64,000 bases of DNA from Sharpea porci. Lineage in GTDB: Bacteria; Bacillota_I; Bacilli_A; Erysipelotrichales; Coprobacillaceae. Positions 8,388 to 17,529 of this stretch are shown here, piece after piece (the stretch's first letter is position 1; each line of letters opens with the position of its first letter). The translations under genes were made by a program, and so were the position numbers. The DNA lies in contig NZ_VUNM01000009.1 of assembly GCF_009695655.1 (NCBI RefSeq), positions 1 through 64,000 on the forward strand. The letters run 5' to 3'. Below the pieces are notes generated by a model. The model did not search any database. It saw nothing but the letters and a program-made list of their open reading frames with translations, and had not been told where the DNA came from.

Positions 8388-9302
8388 TTACTTTTCCCTT
8401 CTCTTTAAATAAGCCTTTAACTCATCAATACGTCTTTTGGCATCAAACAAGCCAAGATAATACATCTCACCTAGCTTATCCATATCCCCTTCAACTCTCG
8501 ATATACCTAGATTCTTGCTTGGCGTAAAGACAAAGACTCTGCCTTCTTCTTCTAGACGATCAAGCTGATCAAGATCGACATTATATTGGGCATCGCTTTG
8601 AATAAGCGTATTCGCAAAAGCTGGATAATGGCGATAGGCAAAACGTGTATAAAGTGGATGACGTTCTGTTAAATCTTTACGATAGCTATGTGTCCTTGTC
8701 TTAACGACAATAATCTTTTCATAACCTTCCCTAAGTGCCCACTTATAAGGAATATGATCTGAACAGCCACCATCTAGATAAGGTTCTCCATCAATATAGA
8801 CCATCTGACTGACATAGGGCATTGATGCTGAAGCCTGAATGGCTTTATTTAAATTAACCTTGCCTTTTTCAAAATAGGTTGCCTTGCCGGTCTTACAATT
8901 TGTAGCTACAGCTACAAAGCGCCTTCTTTCATCACGTAATGCCTCTAAGTCAATAGGATCCACATCATTCACCTTATCCAAAACAAAATCAAAGCCAATA
9001 ATGCCTCCATTATTCTTATAAGCCTCAATACCAACATAAGCTGAATTATGACGATTACGCAAATTAATACGAGCAGAACGACCGATTTGTCCAGCAAGAT
9101 AACCTAGACCACTCATTGCCCCAGCTGAGACACCAATAACACATTGCATATTAATATCAGCTTCCATCAGTGCATCAAGCACACCTTGCGTATAAAGACC
9201 GCGAAAAGCTCCACCTTCTAAAACAAGACATCCTTCCGTTATGTTTTTAGATGCCTTACCACGAGGTAACTGATTTATTCTCTCATAGACTTTTTCCTTC
9301 AT
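8388..9302 (-). CDS. patatin-like phospholipase family protein
   Basis: A 304-aa protein with the patatin catalytic dyad. The oxyanion loop is GGAFRGLYTQG near residue 30, the nucleophile is Ser59 in GVSAG, and the aspartate lies in LDGGCSD about residue 175. It resembles the YjjU/RssA-like bacterial group rather than secreted toxins such as ExoU, with no signal peptide, so it is likely a cytoplasmic or membrane-associated lipid acyl hydrolase. The start at 9302 was chosen because AAAGGGG lies 8 nt upstream; an ATG at 9308 and a GTG at 9311 sit too close to that site. It leads an operon with the CaCA exchanger. Confidence 0.85.
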   Translation of the reverse strand: MKEKVYERINQLPRGKASKNITEGCLVLEGGAFRGLYTQGVLDALMEADINMQCVIGVSAGAMSGLGYLAGQIGRSARINLRNRHNSAYVGIEAYKNNGGIIGFDFVLDKVNDVDPIDLEALRDERRRFVAVATNCKTGKATYFEKGKVNLNKAIQASASMPYVSQMVYIDGEPYLDGGCSDHIPYKWALREGYEKIIVVKTRTHSYRKDLTERHPLYTRFAYRHYPAFANTLIQSDAQYNVDLDQLDRLEEEGRVFVFTPSKNLGISRVEGDMDKLGEMYYLGLFDAKRRIDELKAYLKRREK

Positions 9303-9347
9303 CCACATCACCCCTTTGAGCTATCATAATACGAAGTAAGCAAGTTT

Positions 9348-10607
9348 TCAATGTTCATTCGTTAAGGCATATTTTGTATTACGGCCATTTCCAATTTTCT
9401 TGACCTTTCCCTTTTCAACAAGATGCGAAAGAACACGGTACGATTTGGTTGGACCACAATCTAAAAGCTGCTCACATTTCAAACGTGTAATAAATGGATG
9501 CTTCTTAAGATAAGCAAGTAACTTTTCATCAACATTTTCATGTTCTTCTTTGCCTTTCTTGTTTGTCGAAACATGCATATTATAGAGCGTAACAACAAAC
9601 TCTCCTGGCACTTCGACAAAGAGCGGCTCATGGTCATCATCAAATCCATCTAGAATCTTATGAATACCTGTCCCATAGCTTTCTGTCAACTGGAGATGAT
9701 AGAAGAATTCGGCAAGATAACGATTACGACTCTCACTAAAGCCCACCCGCACCGTTTCTAGGGAAATCCCATCGATCAGCTGACCACGGCTACGAAATTC
9801 CATGTGATCATTATAGATATAGATGTAGTTGGATCCATGTTTTGTATAGTCACGATGGATAAACATATTCGTTAAGACTTCCCATAAGGCAGAAGTTGGA
9901 TAGCCATGATCTTTGTTGTAGGAAGAAAGATACATTGAAGCATCGTCTAACTGCTTCAACAGTGAACCCGTAAATTCACGTCTTGAATCGAGATCAGTCT
10001 TTGTTGATGATTGAATATGGACTGCTTTTGTTGTAAAGGGATTTTGATCACTTAACAAAAGACCAAGATTGGTATACTGGTCTACATCATCAAGAATACG
10101 CATATTCAGCAAGATATCACGATCAAAGGGCATATTCATCTTGGCCATCTTCTTGTTTAGAGTATTAAAGGTAAGCTTTTGTTCTAAAGAGCGATTTTCC
10201 TCAAAGCTACCAACACCATAGTCCTCAATCATCTTCATGATGCTTTCTTGACTCATTGGCTGACAGCTAGGGCCAATACGCATATAGACCCCACGTGATG
10301 TCATACCCGCTTTACGTAAATAATAGGGACGATTCGTTCCCACTTCAATAACAACCTCAATACATGTCTTGCCTGCTTTGACAACTGGCTGAACAGAGAC
10401 AAAGCTCATTGCATCAGGGGAAATAGCTCTGATTGAATTAATAATACGAAGCATACAGTCATCAAGATTTTCAACACCAACAACTCTACCTTCATCATCA
10501 ATACCAATAATTATCTTTCCCCCACCAGCATTAAGAAATGAGACAATTTCTTTCTTAATGTTATCGGTATATTGTCTTTTAAATTCAAGATAAGTATTCT
10601 CTTCCAT
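9348..10607 (-). CDS. AlbA_2 (Schlafen-like) and HATPase domain putative transcriptional regulator
   Basis: A 419-aa protein. Residues about 1-120 form an AlbA_2/Schlafen-type putative nucleic-acid-binding domain (TYLEFKRQYTDNIKKEIVSF, then NAGGGKIIIGIDDEG). The middle (about 225-350) resembles HATPase_c_4, with EVLTNMFIHRDYTKHG as the N-box-like motif and LTESYGTGI as the glycine motif. The C-terminal 60 residues look like a winged helix (FITRLKCEQLLDCGPTKSYR). Such proteins are annotated as ATP-dependent helicase-like or regulator proteins, and their biochemistry is poorly known. The ATG at 10607 has GGTGGTGAG just upstream; the longer frame uses GTG codons that are part of that site. No target is evident. 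Confidence 0.75.
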   Translation of the reverse strand: MEENTYLEFKRQYTDNIKKEIVSFLNAGGGKIIIGIDDEGRVVGVENLDDCMLRIINSIRAISPDAMSFVSVQPVVKAGKTCIEVVIEVGTNRPYYLRKAGMTSRGVYMRIGPSCQPMSQESIMKMIEDYGVGSFEENRSLEQKLTFNTLNKKMAKMNMPFDRDILLNMRILDDVDQYTNLGLLLSDQNPFTTKAVHIQSSTKTDLDSRREFTGSLLKQLDDASMYLSSYNKDHGYPTSALWEVLTNMFIHRDYTKHGSNYIYIYNDHMEFRSRGQLIDGISLETVRVGFSESRNRYLAEFFYHLQLTESYGTGIHKILDGFDDDHEPLFVEVPGEFVVTLYNMHVSTNKKGKEEHENVDEKLLAYLKKHPFITRLKCEQLLDCGPTKSYRVLSHLVEKGKVKKIGNGRNTKYALTNEH

Positions 10608-10662
10608 CTTTCTCACCACCCTATATTGATTATAGAAAAGAAAAAGAAAGTAAGCAAAGAAA

Positions 10663-10683
10663 AAGAGCGTATCATACGCTCTT
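10663..10683 (-). terminator. terminator of the ppk-pfkA operon
   Basis: Perfect 9-bp stem AAGAGCGTA / TACGCTCTT with a 3-nt loop, then T-rich sequence on the minus strand. It overlaps the pfkA stop codon. Confidence 0.85.
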
Positions 10684-11752
10684 AATCACCAAAACATACT
10701 CCCATGAGTTTTGCATTCATCACAGGCTTACCTGCTGGGTCAACATATTTAAGCTTACCAGCTGTATCTTCAATAGGAATGGAGCCAACTTCTCCCTGCT
10801 TCAAGACAACAAGCTGACCAAAGCTACGATTCATAATAAGACGAGCGCCTTCAATGCCAAAACGTGTAGAAATCATACGGTCATAGGCATCTGGTGCACC
10901 ACCACGCTGAGCATGGCCAATAACGGATGTACGAATTTCTAATTCAGGCATGTCGTTAGCCAAGTCTTTTGCAATATATTCGACAACAGAACGACCTTCA
11001 CGTGCTGCTACTAAGGCTTTATATTTCTTCTTTGAGAAAGTTGCTTCTTCTTTTGTCAAAGCACCTTCTGAGCAGGCAATAACCGTAAAATTCTTGCCCT
11101 GTGCTTTACGCTGTTTGATTTTCTTTTCGATATTTTTGAGATCATAGGGAATTTCTGGTAAAAGGATGATTTCACAGCCAGTTGCGAGACCGGCAGCGAG
11201 TGTGATATGGCCAACCTTATGGCCCATGACTTCCACAATAAAGACACGATTATGAGAAGCTGCTGTTGTATGGATTTCATCAAGATATCTTGTGGCTACT
11301 TCAACGGCACTTGAAAAGCCAAATGTATAATCTGTTCCATAAGTATCATTGTCAATGGTCTTAGGTAAGCCAATGACATTAAGACCTTCCTGGGCTAAGA
11401 GATTAGCAGTCTTAAGTGAGCCATTACCACCTAGTACAGCAAGTGCATCAAGATTGAGTTTTTTATAAGTACGTTTCATCGCCTTGACCTTATCAAAGCC
11501 ATCTTCGACAACACGCATCATTTTAAAAGGACAGCGAGAAGAGCCAAGAATCGTACCTCCCTGAGCAATAATGCCCGAGAAATCAGTCGGCTTCATCTTG
11601 ATATAATCTTCATACATCAATCCCTTATAACCATTCTTGAAACCAATAATTTCCAAATCTTTCACATTCGCATAGAGCGTTTTTGCCAAAGCTCGCATGG
11701 TCGCATTGAGCGCTTGACAGTCTCCTCCACTTGTAAGAATACCAACACGCAT
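10682..11752 (-). CDS. pfkA: 6-phosphofructokinase
   Basis: A 356-aa PfkA-family enzyme that phosphorylates fructose-6-phosphate in glycolysis. ILTSGGDCQALNA near the N-terminus is the first nucleotide-binding loop, PKTIDND (130-136) carries catalytic Asp134 and Asp136, and MGHKVGHITLAAGLA and AQRGG are substrate loops. The second phosphate-donor loop is GGNGS, with Asn110 where E. coli PfkA has Asp103 (GGDGS). From memory, many clostridial PfkA homologues also have GGNG, so this looks like a subfamily trait. The PPi-type GGDDS is absent, so ATP is the likely donor. The start at 11752 has GGAGGTG 8 nt upstream. It lies 15 bp after ppk in the same operon. Confidence 0.9.
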   Translation of the reverse strand: MRVGILTSGGDCQALNATMRALAKTLYANVKDLEIIGFKNGYKGLMYEDYIKMKPTDFSGIIAQGGTILGSSRCPFKMMRVVEDGFDKVKAMKRTYKKLNLDALAVLGGNGSLKTANLLAQEGLNVIGLPKTIDNDTYGTDYTFGFSSAVEVATRYLDEIHTTAASHNRVFIVEVMGHKVGHITLAAGLATGCEIILLPEIPYDLKNIEKKIKQRKAQGKNFTVIACSEGALTKEEATFSKKKYKALVAAREGRSVVEYIAKDLANDMPELEIRTSVIGHAQRGGAPDAYDRMISTRFGIEGARLIMNRSFGQLVVLKQGEVGSIPIEDTAGKLKYVDPAGKPVMNAKLMGVCFGD

Positions 11753-11767
11753 AAAGCACACCTCCAA

Positions 11768-13786
11768 TTATTTCAAAAAATATTCTTGCACATTAAATTT
11801 AGGTTCTTTATTTTTCACACGTTTATAGCTACGATCACTTAAGAGCTCACAAGCCTTCACGTTATCTTTAAAGTAGGCATTGAACATAGAAATGACCTGA
11901 TTGCGAATACGTTCATCAAGAAGAGGTGCTGCCACTTCCACTCTGCGTTCTAGATTTCTTGTCATCAAGTCAGCTGAAGAAATATAGACATCAGGACTTG
12001 TACGCCCAAAGATATAGATACGAGAATGTTCAAGATAACGTCCAACAATCGAAATCACACGAATATGATCCGTATAGCCTTTGACACCTGGGACAATACA
12101 GCAAATACCTCTGACAACCATATCAATATGAACACCAGCCTGGCTTGCTTCAATAAGCTTTTCAATCATTGGCTTACTTGTCACAGAATTGCATTTGAAG
12201 CCAACATAGGCATCCTTGCCTTCTTTTGCCAAGGCAATCTGTTCATCAATCTTATTAAAGATATGATCCAACATACAGTGTGGTGAAACAAACAAATAAT
12301 TCGTATGATGCTCAGTTTCACCCTGTAAGAGATGAGTAAAGATATCATTGACTTCTTCACCAATCTCATTGCGAGCTGTCATCAAAGAGAGATCAGTATA
12401 GAACTTGCTTGTCTTTTCATTATAGTTCCCTGTTCCAATTTGACTGATGTATTGAATATGGTCTTCTTTTAAAGTAATCAGACAGAGCTTACTATGGACT
12501 TTATAGCCCTCTAGGCCATAGATGACTGTACAGCCCGCTTTTTCCAATGCTTTAGACTGACCAATGTTATTCTCTTCATCAAAACGTGCACGCAATTCGA
12601 CAAGAACAATCACTTCCTTGCCGTTTTCTGCCGCTTTAATCAATGCATTAACAACTCTTGAATTCTTAGCAACACGATAGAGTGTCATTTTAATAGAAAC
12701 AACACGTTCGTCAACAGCTGCTTCATCAAGCATACGTAAGAAAGAATCCATTGAATTATATGGGTAAGCAAGCAGAATATCATGATTCATCACTTGTTCT
12801 ATCATTGGTTTCTTGTCATTGACAAGAGGTGATTTCTTTGGTGGCAATGGTGTATAGAAAAGTTCTGGGTGAGCAATCTTTAAAACATCACGCAGTTTAC
12901 CAAAGAATGAGAAATCAAGTGGTGAAGCACTGATAAAGGCCTGTCTTTCATCAAGATCAAGGAATTTTGTGATCATCGAAATTTCAATATCCTCAAGTCC
13001 TTCTGTATATTCTAAGCGAACCGGATGAAGATGGCGTCTTTCCTTAATCAGCTTCTCCATAATTTCACGATAGCTATTACCTTCAATAATATCATCTTCA
13101 TCTATATCCGCACTTCTTGTACATCTGATGACGGATGATTTTTCCACCTTATATTTTTTAAAGAGCTTTGGCAATTGTGAAGCAACAAGCTCTTCAACTA
13201 AGATATAATGCCTTCTTGTGACCGGCAGTTCCATCAAGCGTTCATCCATCACATTCGCAAGTGAAACAACACCAAGCTTTCTCTTTCCTTTATGACTTGT
13301 CAGCTGGGCAGCGACAAAGAGTTCACCATTATTCATAAATGGGAATGGTGTACGTTTAGAGACAACAAGTGGTGATAGAAGTGGCATGATTTCTCGATCA
13401 AAGTAGTTCTCCAACAAGCGCTTATCATCCTTATTATTAATTTCCTCAAAAGTATCCAGCTTGACATTGTAATTTAAGAGCTCATTCATAATCTTCTGAT
13501 AATAGCTATCTTTCTTATGATTGAGACGTCTAATCTTTGTGAAGCAAGCCTTCAGCTGTTCTTCAGCTGTCATCTCACTCTTATTATCAATCATGGCTGG
13601 ATAAAACAGCATTTGGTCATAAAGAAAGCCAAGACGTACTCTAAAGAATTCATCTAAGTTTGTCTGATAGATGGAAACAAAGCTCATCTTCTCTGCTAAA
13701 GGCACCATGCTGTCATTAGCCTGCTTTAATACACGATCATTAAATTTGAGCCAGGAAAGCTCACGATTATCCATATAATCTTTCAT
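11768..13786 (-). CDS. ppk: polyphosphate kinase 1
   Basis: A 672-aa PPK1, close to the usual 690 residues, that reversibly makes polyphosphate from ATP. The N domain starts with DNRELSWLKFNDRVL. The head domain follows. The two catalytic phospholipase-D-like C domains contain YKVHSKLCLI with the autophosphorylated His and, later, YLEHSRIYIF with the second conserved His. The start at 13786 has GGGAGGG about 8 nt upstream; the longer frame adds nine residues around this site. The gene is the first of a two-gene operon with pfkA, which puts polyphosphate and glycolysis under one transcript. Confidence 0.95.
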   Translation of the reverse strand: MKDYMDNRELSWLKFNDRVLKQANDSMVPLAEKMSFVSIYQTNLDEFFRVRLGFLYDQMLFYPAMIDNKSEMTAEEQLKACFTKIRRLNHKKDSYYQKIMNELLNYNVKLDTFEEINNKDDKRLLENYFDREIMPLLSPLVVSKRTPFPFMNNGELFVAAQLTSHKGKRKLGVVSLANVMDERLMELPVTRRHYILVEELVASQLPKLFKKYKVEKSSVIRCTRSADIDEDDIIEGNSYREIMEKLIKERRHLHPVRLEYTEGLEDIEISMITKFLDLDERQAFISASPLDFSFFGKLRDVLKIAHPELFYTPLPPKKSPLVNDKKPMIEQVMNHDILLAYPYNSMDSFLRMLDEAAVDERVVSIKMTLYRVAKNSRVVNALIKAAENGKEVIVLVELRARFDEENNIGQSKALEKAGCTVIYGLEGYKVHSKLCLITLKEDHIQYISQIGTGNYNEKTSKFYTDLSLMTARNEIGEEVNDIFTHLLQGETEHHTNYLFVSPHCMLDHIFNKIDEQIALAKEGKDAYVGFKCNSVTSKPMIEKLIEASQAGVHIDMVVRGICCIVPGVKGYTDHIRVISIVGRYLEHSRIYIFGRTSPDVYISSADLMTRNLERRVEVAAPLLDERIRNQVISMFNAYFKDNVKACELLSDRSYKRVKNKEPKFNVQEYFLK

Positions 13787-13903
13787 TTTCAATATCCCTC
13801 CCATAGTAAACACATTCTACAACATCAAAGTAAAAATCATATTAACATGCGGTAAAGATTATCTATATATACTATGTTATACCTTTAGGAGAAAATGCAA
13901 AAG

Positions 13904-13923
13904 AAAAAACTCCCAAGGGAGTT
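13904..13923 (-). terminator. terminator of the glutathione peroxidase gene
   Basis: AACTCC-CAAG-GGAGTT hairpin (13908-13923) overlapping the stop codon, followed by six T on the minus strand. Confidence 0.8.
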
Positions 13924-14467
13924 AAATTAATTCAGCAACAGCTTCTTCTACGCTCTTCATAGAAACAGTTGGTTCAAAGCGACCTACAACTTCACCATTT
14001 CTATTGACTAAGAATTTTGTGAAATTCCACTTAATATCCGGATTATTCTTATAATCCTTATCAATCTTCTTCAACATAACACTCATAGCTAAAGCTTTAG
14101 GTCCTTTACCAAAGCCTTTAAAACCTTGCTGGCTTTTTAAGTACGTATAGAGAGGTAATGCATTTTCCCCATTGACATCGCTCTTTTTCATTTGAGGAAA
14201 TTGTGTATTGTATTTAAGTGTGCAGAATTCATGAATTTCTTCATCTGTTCCTGGTGTCTGTCCGGCAAACTGATTACAAGGGATATCAAGAATCTCTAAG
14301 CCTTGATCATGATATCTTTCATAGATGCTTTCAAGATCTTCATATTGTGGTGTAAAGCCACACCCCGTTGCAGTATTGACGACAAGGACAACTTTGCCTT
14401 TAAAATCTTCCATTGATTTTTCTTCGCCATGTGCTGTTGGAACTGTATAGGTATAAAATTGACTCAT
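13922..14467 (-). CDS. glutathione peroxidase family protein (thiol peroxidase, BtuE/Gpx type)
   Basis: A 181-aa thioredoxin-fold peroxidase that reduces hydrogen or lipid peroxides. It has the peroxidatic Cys36 in NTATGCGFTPQYE, the conserved Gln in CNQFAGQTPG and the Trp in IKWNFTKFLV, the three active-site residues of the family. It uses Cys, not Sec, and bacterial members of this kind are generally reduced by thioredoxin. A thioredoxin gene sits just upstream on the same strand, with its own terminator between. GGAGG lies 7 nt before the ATG, and a TTGACA promoter is at 14493-14520. Confidence 0.92.
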   Translation of the reverse strand: MSQFYTYTVPTAHGEEKSMEDFKGKVVLVVNTATGCGFTPQYEDLESIYERYHDQGLEILDIPCNQFAGQTPGTDEEIHEFCTLKYNTQFPQMKKSDVNGENALPLYTYLKSQQGFKGFGKGPKALAMSVMLKKIDKDYKNNPDIKWNFTKFLVNRNGEVVGRFEPTVSMKSVEEAVAELI

Positions 14468-14492
14468 ATAATGACCTCCATTTGTTAATTCT

Positions 14493-14520
14493 ATTTTATC
14501 ATTATTTCAATTGTTGTCAA
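14493..14520 (-). promoter_or_regulatory. promoter of the glutathione peroxidase gene
   Basis: TTGACA (14515-14520), a 16-bp spacer and TAAAAT (14493-14498) on the minus strand, about 25 bp upstream of the start codon. Confidence 0.7.
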
Positions 14521-14546
14521 CTTAATTTTGTACAATTTTAATAATC

Positions 14547-14575
14547 AAAAAAAGATATTGGCTTTAACCAATATC
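14547..14575 (-). terminator. terminator of trxA
   Basis: Perfect stem GATATTGG / CCAATATC (14554-14561 with 14568-14575) with a 6-nt loop and seven T on the minus strand. Confidence 0.9.
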
Positions 14576-14583
14576 CCTTTTCA

Positions 14584-14901
14584 TTATAATAACTGGTCAA
14601 GTTTGTTTGTAAGAGCAGTTGCTGGCATAGCACCAAGGGCCTCATCAACAACCTGTCCACCCTTGAAGAATTTGAAGTTAGGGATAGACATAACTCCATA
14701 CTGCTGTGCGACTTCAGGATTTTCATCAACATTGATTTTCACAACCTTGGCTTTACCTGCATATTCTTCTGAAATTTTATCTAAGGCTGGTGACATCATC
14801 TTACATGGTCCACACCAGTCAGCATAGAAGTCTACTAATACTGGTTCACTCGCATTTAATACTTCTGTTGGAAATTCACTTGCATTAATAATTTTACTCA
14901 T
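14584..14901 (-). CDS. trxA: thioredoxin
   Basis: A 105-aa thioredoxin with the redox motif WCGPC (Cys30, Cys33), the cis-proline in GVMSIPNFKFF and the usual FYADWCGPCKMMSPAL context. It is a cytoplasmic disulfide reductase for peroxidases, reductases and ribonucleotide reductase. The start at 14901 has GAGAGGT 8 nt upstream; the longer frame adds 22 residues that overlap the promoter. It is monocistronic behind a good promoter. The nearby peroxidase is a plausible client. Confidence 0.96.
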   Translation of the reverse strand: MSKIINASEFPTEVLNASEPVLVDFYADWCGPCKMMSPALDKISEEYAGKAKVVKINVDENPEVAQQYGVMSIPNFKFFKGGQVVDEALGAMPATALTNKLDQLL

Positions 14902-14934
14902 AATTTTTACCTCTCTTTTTTCTTTTACAACTAC

Positions 14935-14963
14935 AGTATAGAAATTTATTAGATTGTGGTCAA
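14935..14963 (-). promoter_or_regulatory. promoter of trxA
   Basis: TTGACC (14958-14963), a 17-bp spacer and TATACT (14935-14940) on the minus strand. Confidence 0.75.
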
Positions 14964-14978
14964 TCAATATGCTTTCTA

Positions 14979-16310
14979 TTATTGATGATGAGCTAGCCAG
15001 TTTGCTTTCTTAAAGTAGACAACAAGCAGAATTGCACAAATCACCCATGTCAACGGCCAGCCAAGATAGACAACGACAATGGAATGATCGAAGTGATAGG
15101 CTATTGCCAGATAGATCTGACGAATAACAACATAGCAGCCAACCATGGTATACATTGGAATCTTAGAAATGCCCACACCTCTGAGTGCTCCAGCAAGAAT
15201 ATTCGTAATTGGTATAAAGATATATCCCGCGCACATGACCTTGGCCATTAAAAAGCCACTTTCAATAACATCCGGCTTTTTTGTGAACAAGCCTATAATA
15301 CGATGACCAAAGAAGAAAAGCCCAACCATGAAGAAGAAAGCTATTATTTCATTCATAATCAGAGTTTGACGAATACCTTTCTTAACACGCTCATACTTCT
15401 TTGCCCCAACATTCTGCCCTACAAATGTTGTAATGGCGAGAGAGAATGACTGAACAGGCAATATGACAAATTGATCAATCTTTGTATAAGCCGCATAACC
15501 TGCTACAGCATTGGCTCCAAAGCGATTAATATAGGATGTGGACCAGACATTGGAGAAGGACACAATACAGTTCTGAATAGCTGTTGGGACACCTATTTGA
15601 ATAATTCTCTTTGTCATATGGCGATCAAAACGTATATGAGAGACAATCAAGCGATAGTTAGCCTGAACACGCAACAATCGAACGGCCACAAATAAAGCAC
15701 TTAAGCCTTGCGATATCAATGTCCCATAGGCAACACCTGCAACGCCAAGATGTAAATAGAGAACAAAGACAAAATCAAAGATCACATTCGCGATAGAACT
15801 AATAGCGAGATAATAAAGTGGTCTTTTCGAATCCCCAATAGCTCGCAAGATACCTGAACCCATGTTATAAATCAAGACAAAGCTGACACCATAGAAATAG
15901 ATTTTTAAATAGAGCGTGGCAAGGGGCATGATGGATTGTGGTGAACGAATGAGTTCAAGAATTGGTCTAGCAACAAAAATACCAACAATCGTAAAGATGA
16001 CACAAAGCACTAAAGTCAATGCCGCCGCAGAATGAACAGCCTTGCTCATACGCTTGTCATCTTTAGCTCCATAATACTGTGAAATAACCACACCCGCTCC
16101 TGTCGATAAGCCAAGAAACGCCCCAACAATAACATTAATAATAGGCGTAGATTGACCAACAGCAGCCAAGGCATTGGGTGAAACATAGTTTCCGACAACA
16201 TAGGAATCAACGGTATTATAAAGTAACTGAAAGAAGTTACCTATTAATAAGGGGATTGTGAAATAAAGAATAGATTTGCCAACATGGCCTTCAATAAGAT
16301 CATTCTTCAC
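14979..16310 (-). CDS. MATE-family efflux transporter
   Basis: A 443-aa protein with 12 predicted membrane segments in two homologous halves. The start (HVGKSILYFTIPLLIGNFFQ, then LLYNTVDSYVVG) and GLSTGAGVVISQYYGAKDDK are typical of the multidrug and toxic compound extrusion family (DinF/NorM-like clostridial group). It should export cationic or other small molecules using Na+ or H+. It appears to start at a GTG at 16310, 7 nt after AGAGGTG, overlapping the end of the AI-2E-family gene by 11 bp, so the two are translationally coupled. The substrate is unknown. Confidence 0.88.
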   Translation of the reverse strand: MKNDLIEGHVGKSILYFTIPLLIGNFFQLLYNTVDSYVVGNYVSPNALAAVGQSTPIINVIVGAFLGLSTGAGVVISQYYGAKDDKRMSKAVHSAAALTLVLCVIFTIVGIFVARPILELIRSPQSIMPLATLYLKIYFYGVSFVLIYNMGSGILRAIGDSKRPLYYLAISSIANVIFDFVFVLYLHLGVAGVAYGTLISQGLSALFVAVRLLRVQANYRLIVSHIRFDRHMTKRIIQIGVPTAIQNCIVSFSNVWSTSYINRFGANAVAGYAAYTKIDQFVILPVQSFSLAITTFVGQNVGAKKYERVKKGIRQTLIMNEIIAFFFMVGLFFFGHRIIGLFTKKPDVIESGFLMAKVMCAGYIFIPITNILAGALRGVGISKIPMYTMVGCYVVIRQIYLAIAYHFDHSIVVVYLGWPLTWVICAILLVVYFKKANWLAHHQ

Positions 16311-17448
16311 TTGTCATCACCTCTTTACGACGCTGCTTCATGCGTCTATGTAAGTCATTACGTAACAATGTATAAAGGGCGCTAGTGATTGGGACACCAA
16401 AGATGACACCACCAAAACCAAAAACACCACCAAATACCGTAATAGAAGCAAGCACCCAGATACCAGGTAAGCCAAGCGATGTTCCTACAACTCTTGGATA
16501 GATCAGATTGTCTTCAAACTGCTGAAGAATAACAATAAAGATCAAAAACTGTATGGCTTTGACTGGGGAAATAGTAAAAATAAGAAAAGCTGAAACAAGT
16601 GCACCTAGATAGGCGCCAAGGACAGGAATGAGTGCTGTTGTACCAATCAATGCCCCGACCATCAATGCGTAAGGGAAACGCAGGATGGTACATCCCAATG
16701 CAGCAAGAACACCAATAATAAGTGCCTCAGTCACTTGTCCAATCACAAAGTTCTTGATGGACTCATTAAATACATGCGCAACATAACTTATTGTGGGGTA
16801 AGCTTTAGGCAGATAGACTTTTAAGACACGATTGAGCTGGGCTAATAGTGTTTCTTTTGAGCCAAGCAGATAGAGTGAAAACATAAAGCCAAAAAAGAGC
16901 GTAGTCACAATTCCAGCAATTGATGTCAGCACTTTTGTCATATTTGTCAGTAAACCGGAAGCCCCTGTAAAAAGATGCTTCAGCATATCCGTACTTGTTG
17001 AAGACAATGAACCTTTGCTTAAATCACTTAAGAAGGTCTCAATGGGAGTAATGAAAGTTCTGAGCTGGGGATATTTTGATAAGTTGTTGAGATAAGGCGA
17101 TAAGGCCTTGAAACTGTTTTTCAAAAGCAGTTCTGTTGCATCGATGATCTGTGGCACAATAATGGCTACAAGCAATCCGAAAAGAGCGACAACACTCAGG
17201 TAAGATAGAATAATACAGAGCGGTCTTTTTGCTTTTTGATATTTCTTTTTAAAAATATATTGATAAAGCTTCTCAAACTGAATCATCAAAATATTAACAA
17301 CATAGGCCATCAACAAGCCAATAATAATAGCACTAGAAGCTTTAATAATTGCACCTAACAAAGATACAAAACTTTTCCAGTAAAGTGTTGCAAGATAGAA
17401 AATAAAAGCAACAATCGCAATTGGAATATATTTTTGATATTTTTGCAT
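16300..17448 (-). CDS. AI-2E family transporter (TqsA/YdiK/PerM type)
   Basis: A 382-aa membrane protein of PF01594. There are about eight membrane segments, a large soluble stretch between the third and fourth (residues about 100-170), and the conserved C-terminal block with LIFIVILQQFEDNLIYPRVV and SLGLPGIWVLASI. The family is named after the E. coli exporter TqsA, but many members work as Na+(Li+)/H+ antiporters or have unknown substrates, so quorum-sensing export should not be assumed. The start at 17448 has GAGGTG 6 nt upstream. It leads an operon with the MATE gene. Confidence 0.88.
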   Translation of the reverse strand: MQKYQKYIPIAIVAFIFYLATLYWKSFVSLLGAIIKASSAIIIGLLMAYVVNILMIQFEKLYQYIFKKKYQKAKRPLCIILSYLSVVALFGLLVAIIVPQIIDATELLLKNSFKALSPYLNNLSKYPQLRTFITPIETFLSDLSKGSLSSTSTDMLKHLFTGASGLLTNMTKVLTSIAGIVTTLFFGFMFSLYLLGSKETLLAQLNRVLKVYLPKAYPTISYVAHVFNESIKNFVIGQVTEALIIGVLAALGCTILRFPYALMVGALIGTTALIPVLGAYLGALVSAFLIFTISPVKAIQFLIFIVILQQFEDNLIYPRVVGTSLGLPGIWVLASITVFGGVFGFGGVIFGVPITSALYTLLRNDLHRRMKQRRKEVMTSEE

Positions 17449-17503
17449 GTCATACACCTCGATTACAGTTTACCGAAATGTATGCAAAAGACAAGAAAAA
17501 CAC

Positions 17504-17529
17504 AAAAAGATGATGAAAGTTCATCATCT
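17504..17529 (-). terminator. terminator of the nitrilase-family gene
   Basis: AGATGATGAA / TTCATCATCT (17508-17517 with 17520-17529), followed by T-rich sequence on the minus strand. It overlaps the stop codon. Confidence 0.8.

Noticed and set aside
8388-9302. Secreted patatin-type toxin
   Set aside because: It has no signal peptide or export motif, and its layout fits the common cytoplasmic bacterial group.
10682-11752. Pyrophosphate-dependent phosphofructokinase
   Set aside because: The donor loop is GGNGS, not the GGDDS-type with Asp at the key position. From memory, GGNG also occurs in clostridial enzymes annotated as ATP-dependent.
16300-17448. AI-2 exporter as evidence for LuxS-type quorum sensing
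   Set aside because: The family name reflects one E. coli member. No luxS or Lsr genes are present, and many members transport other ions.
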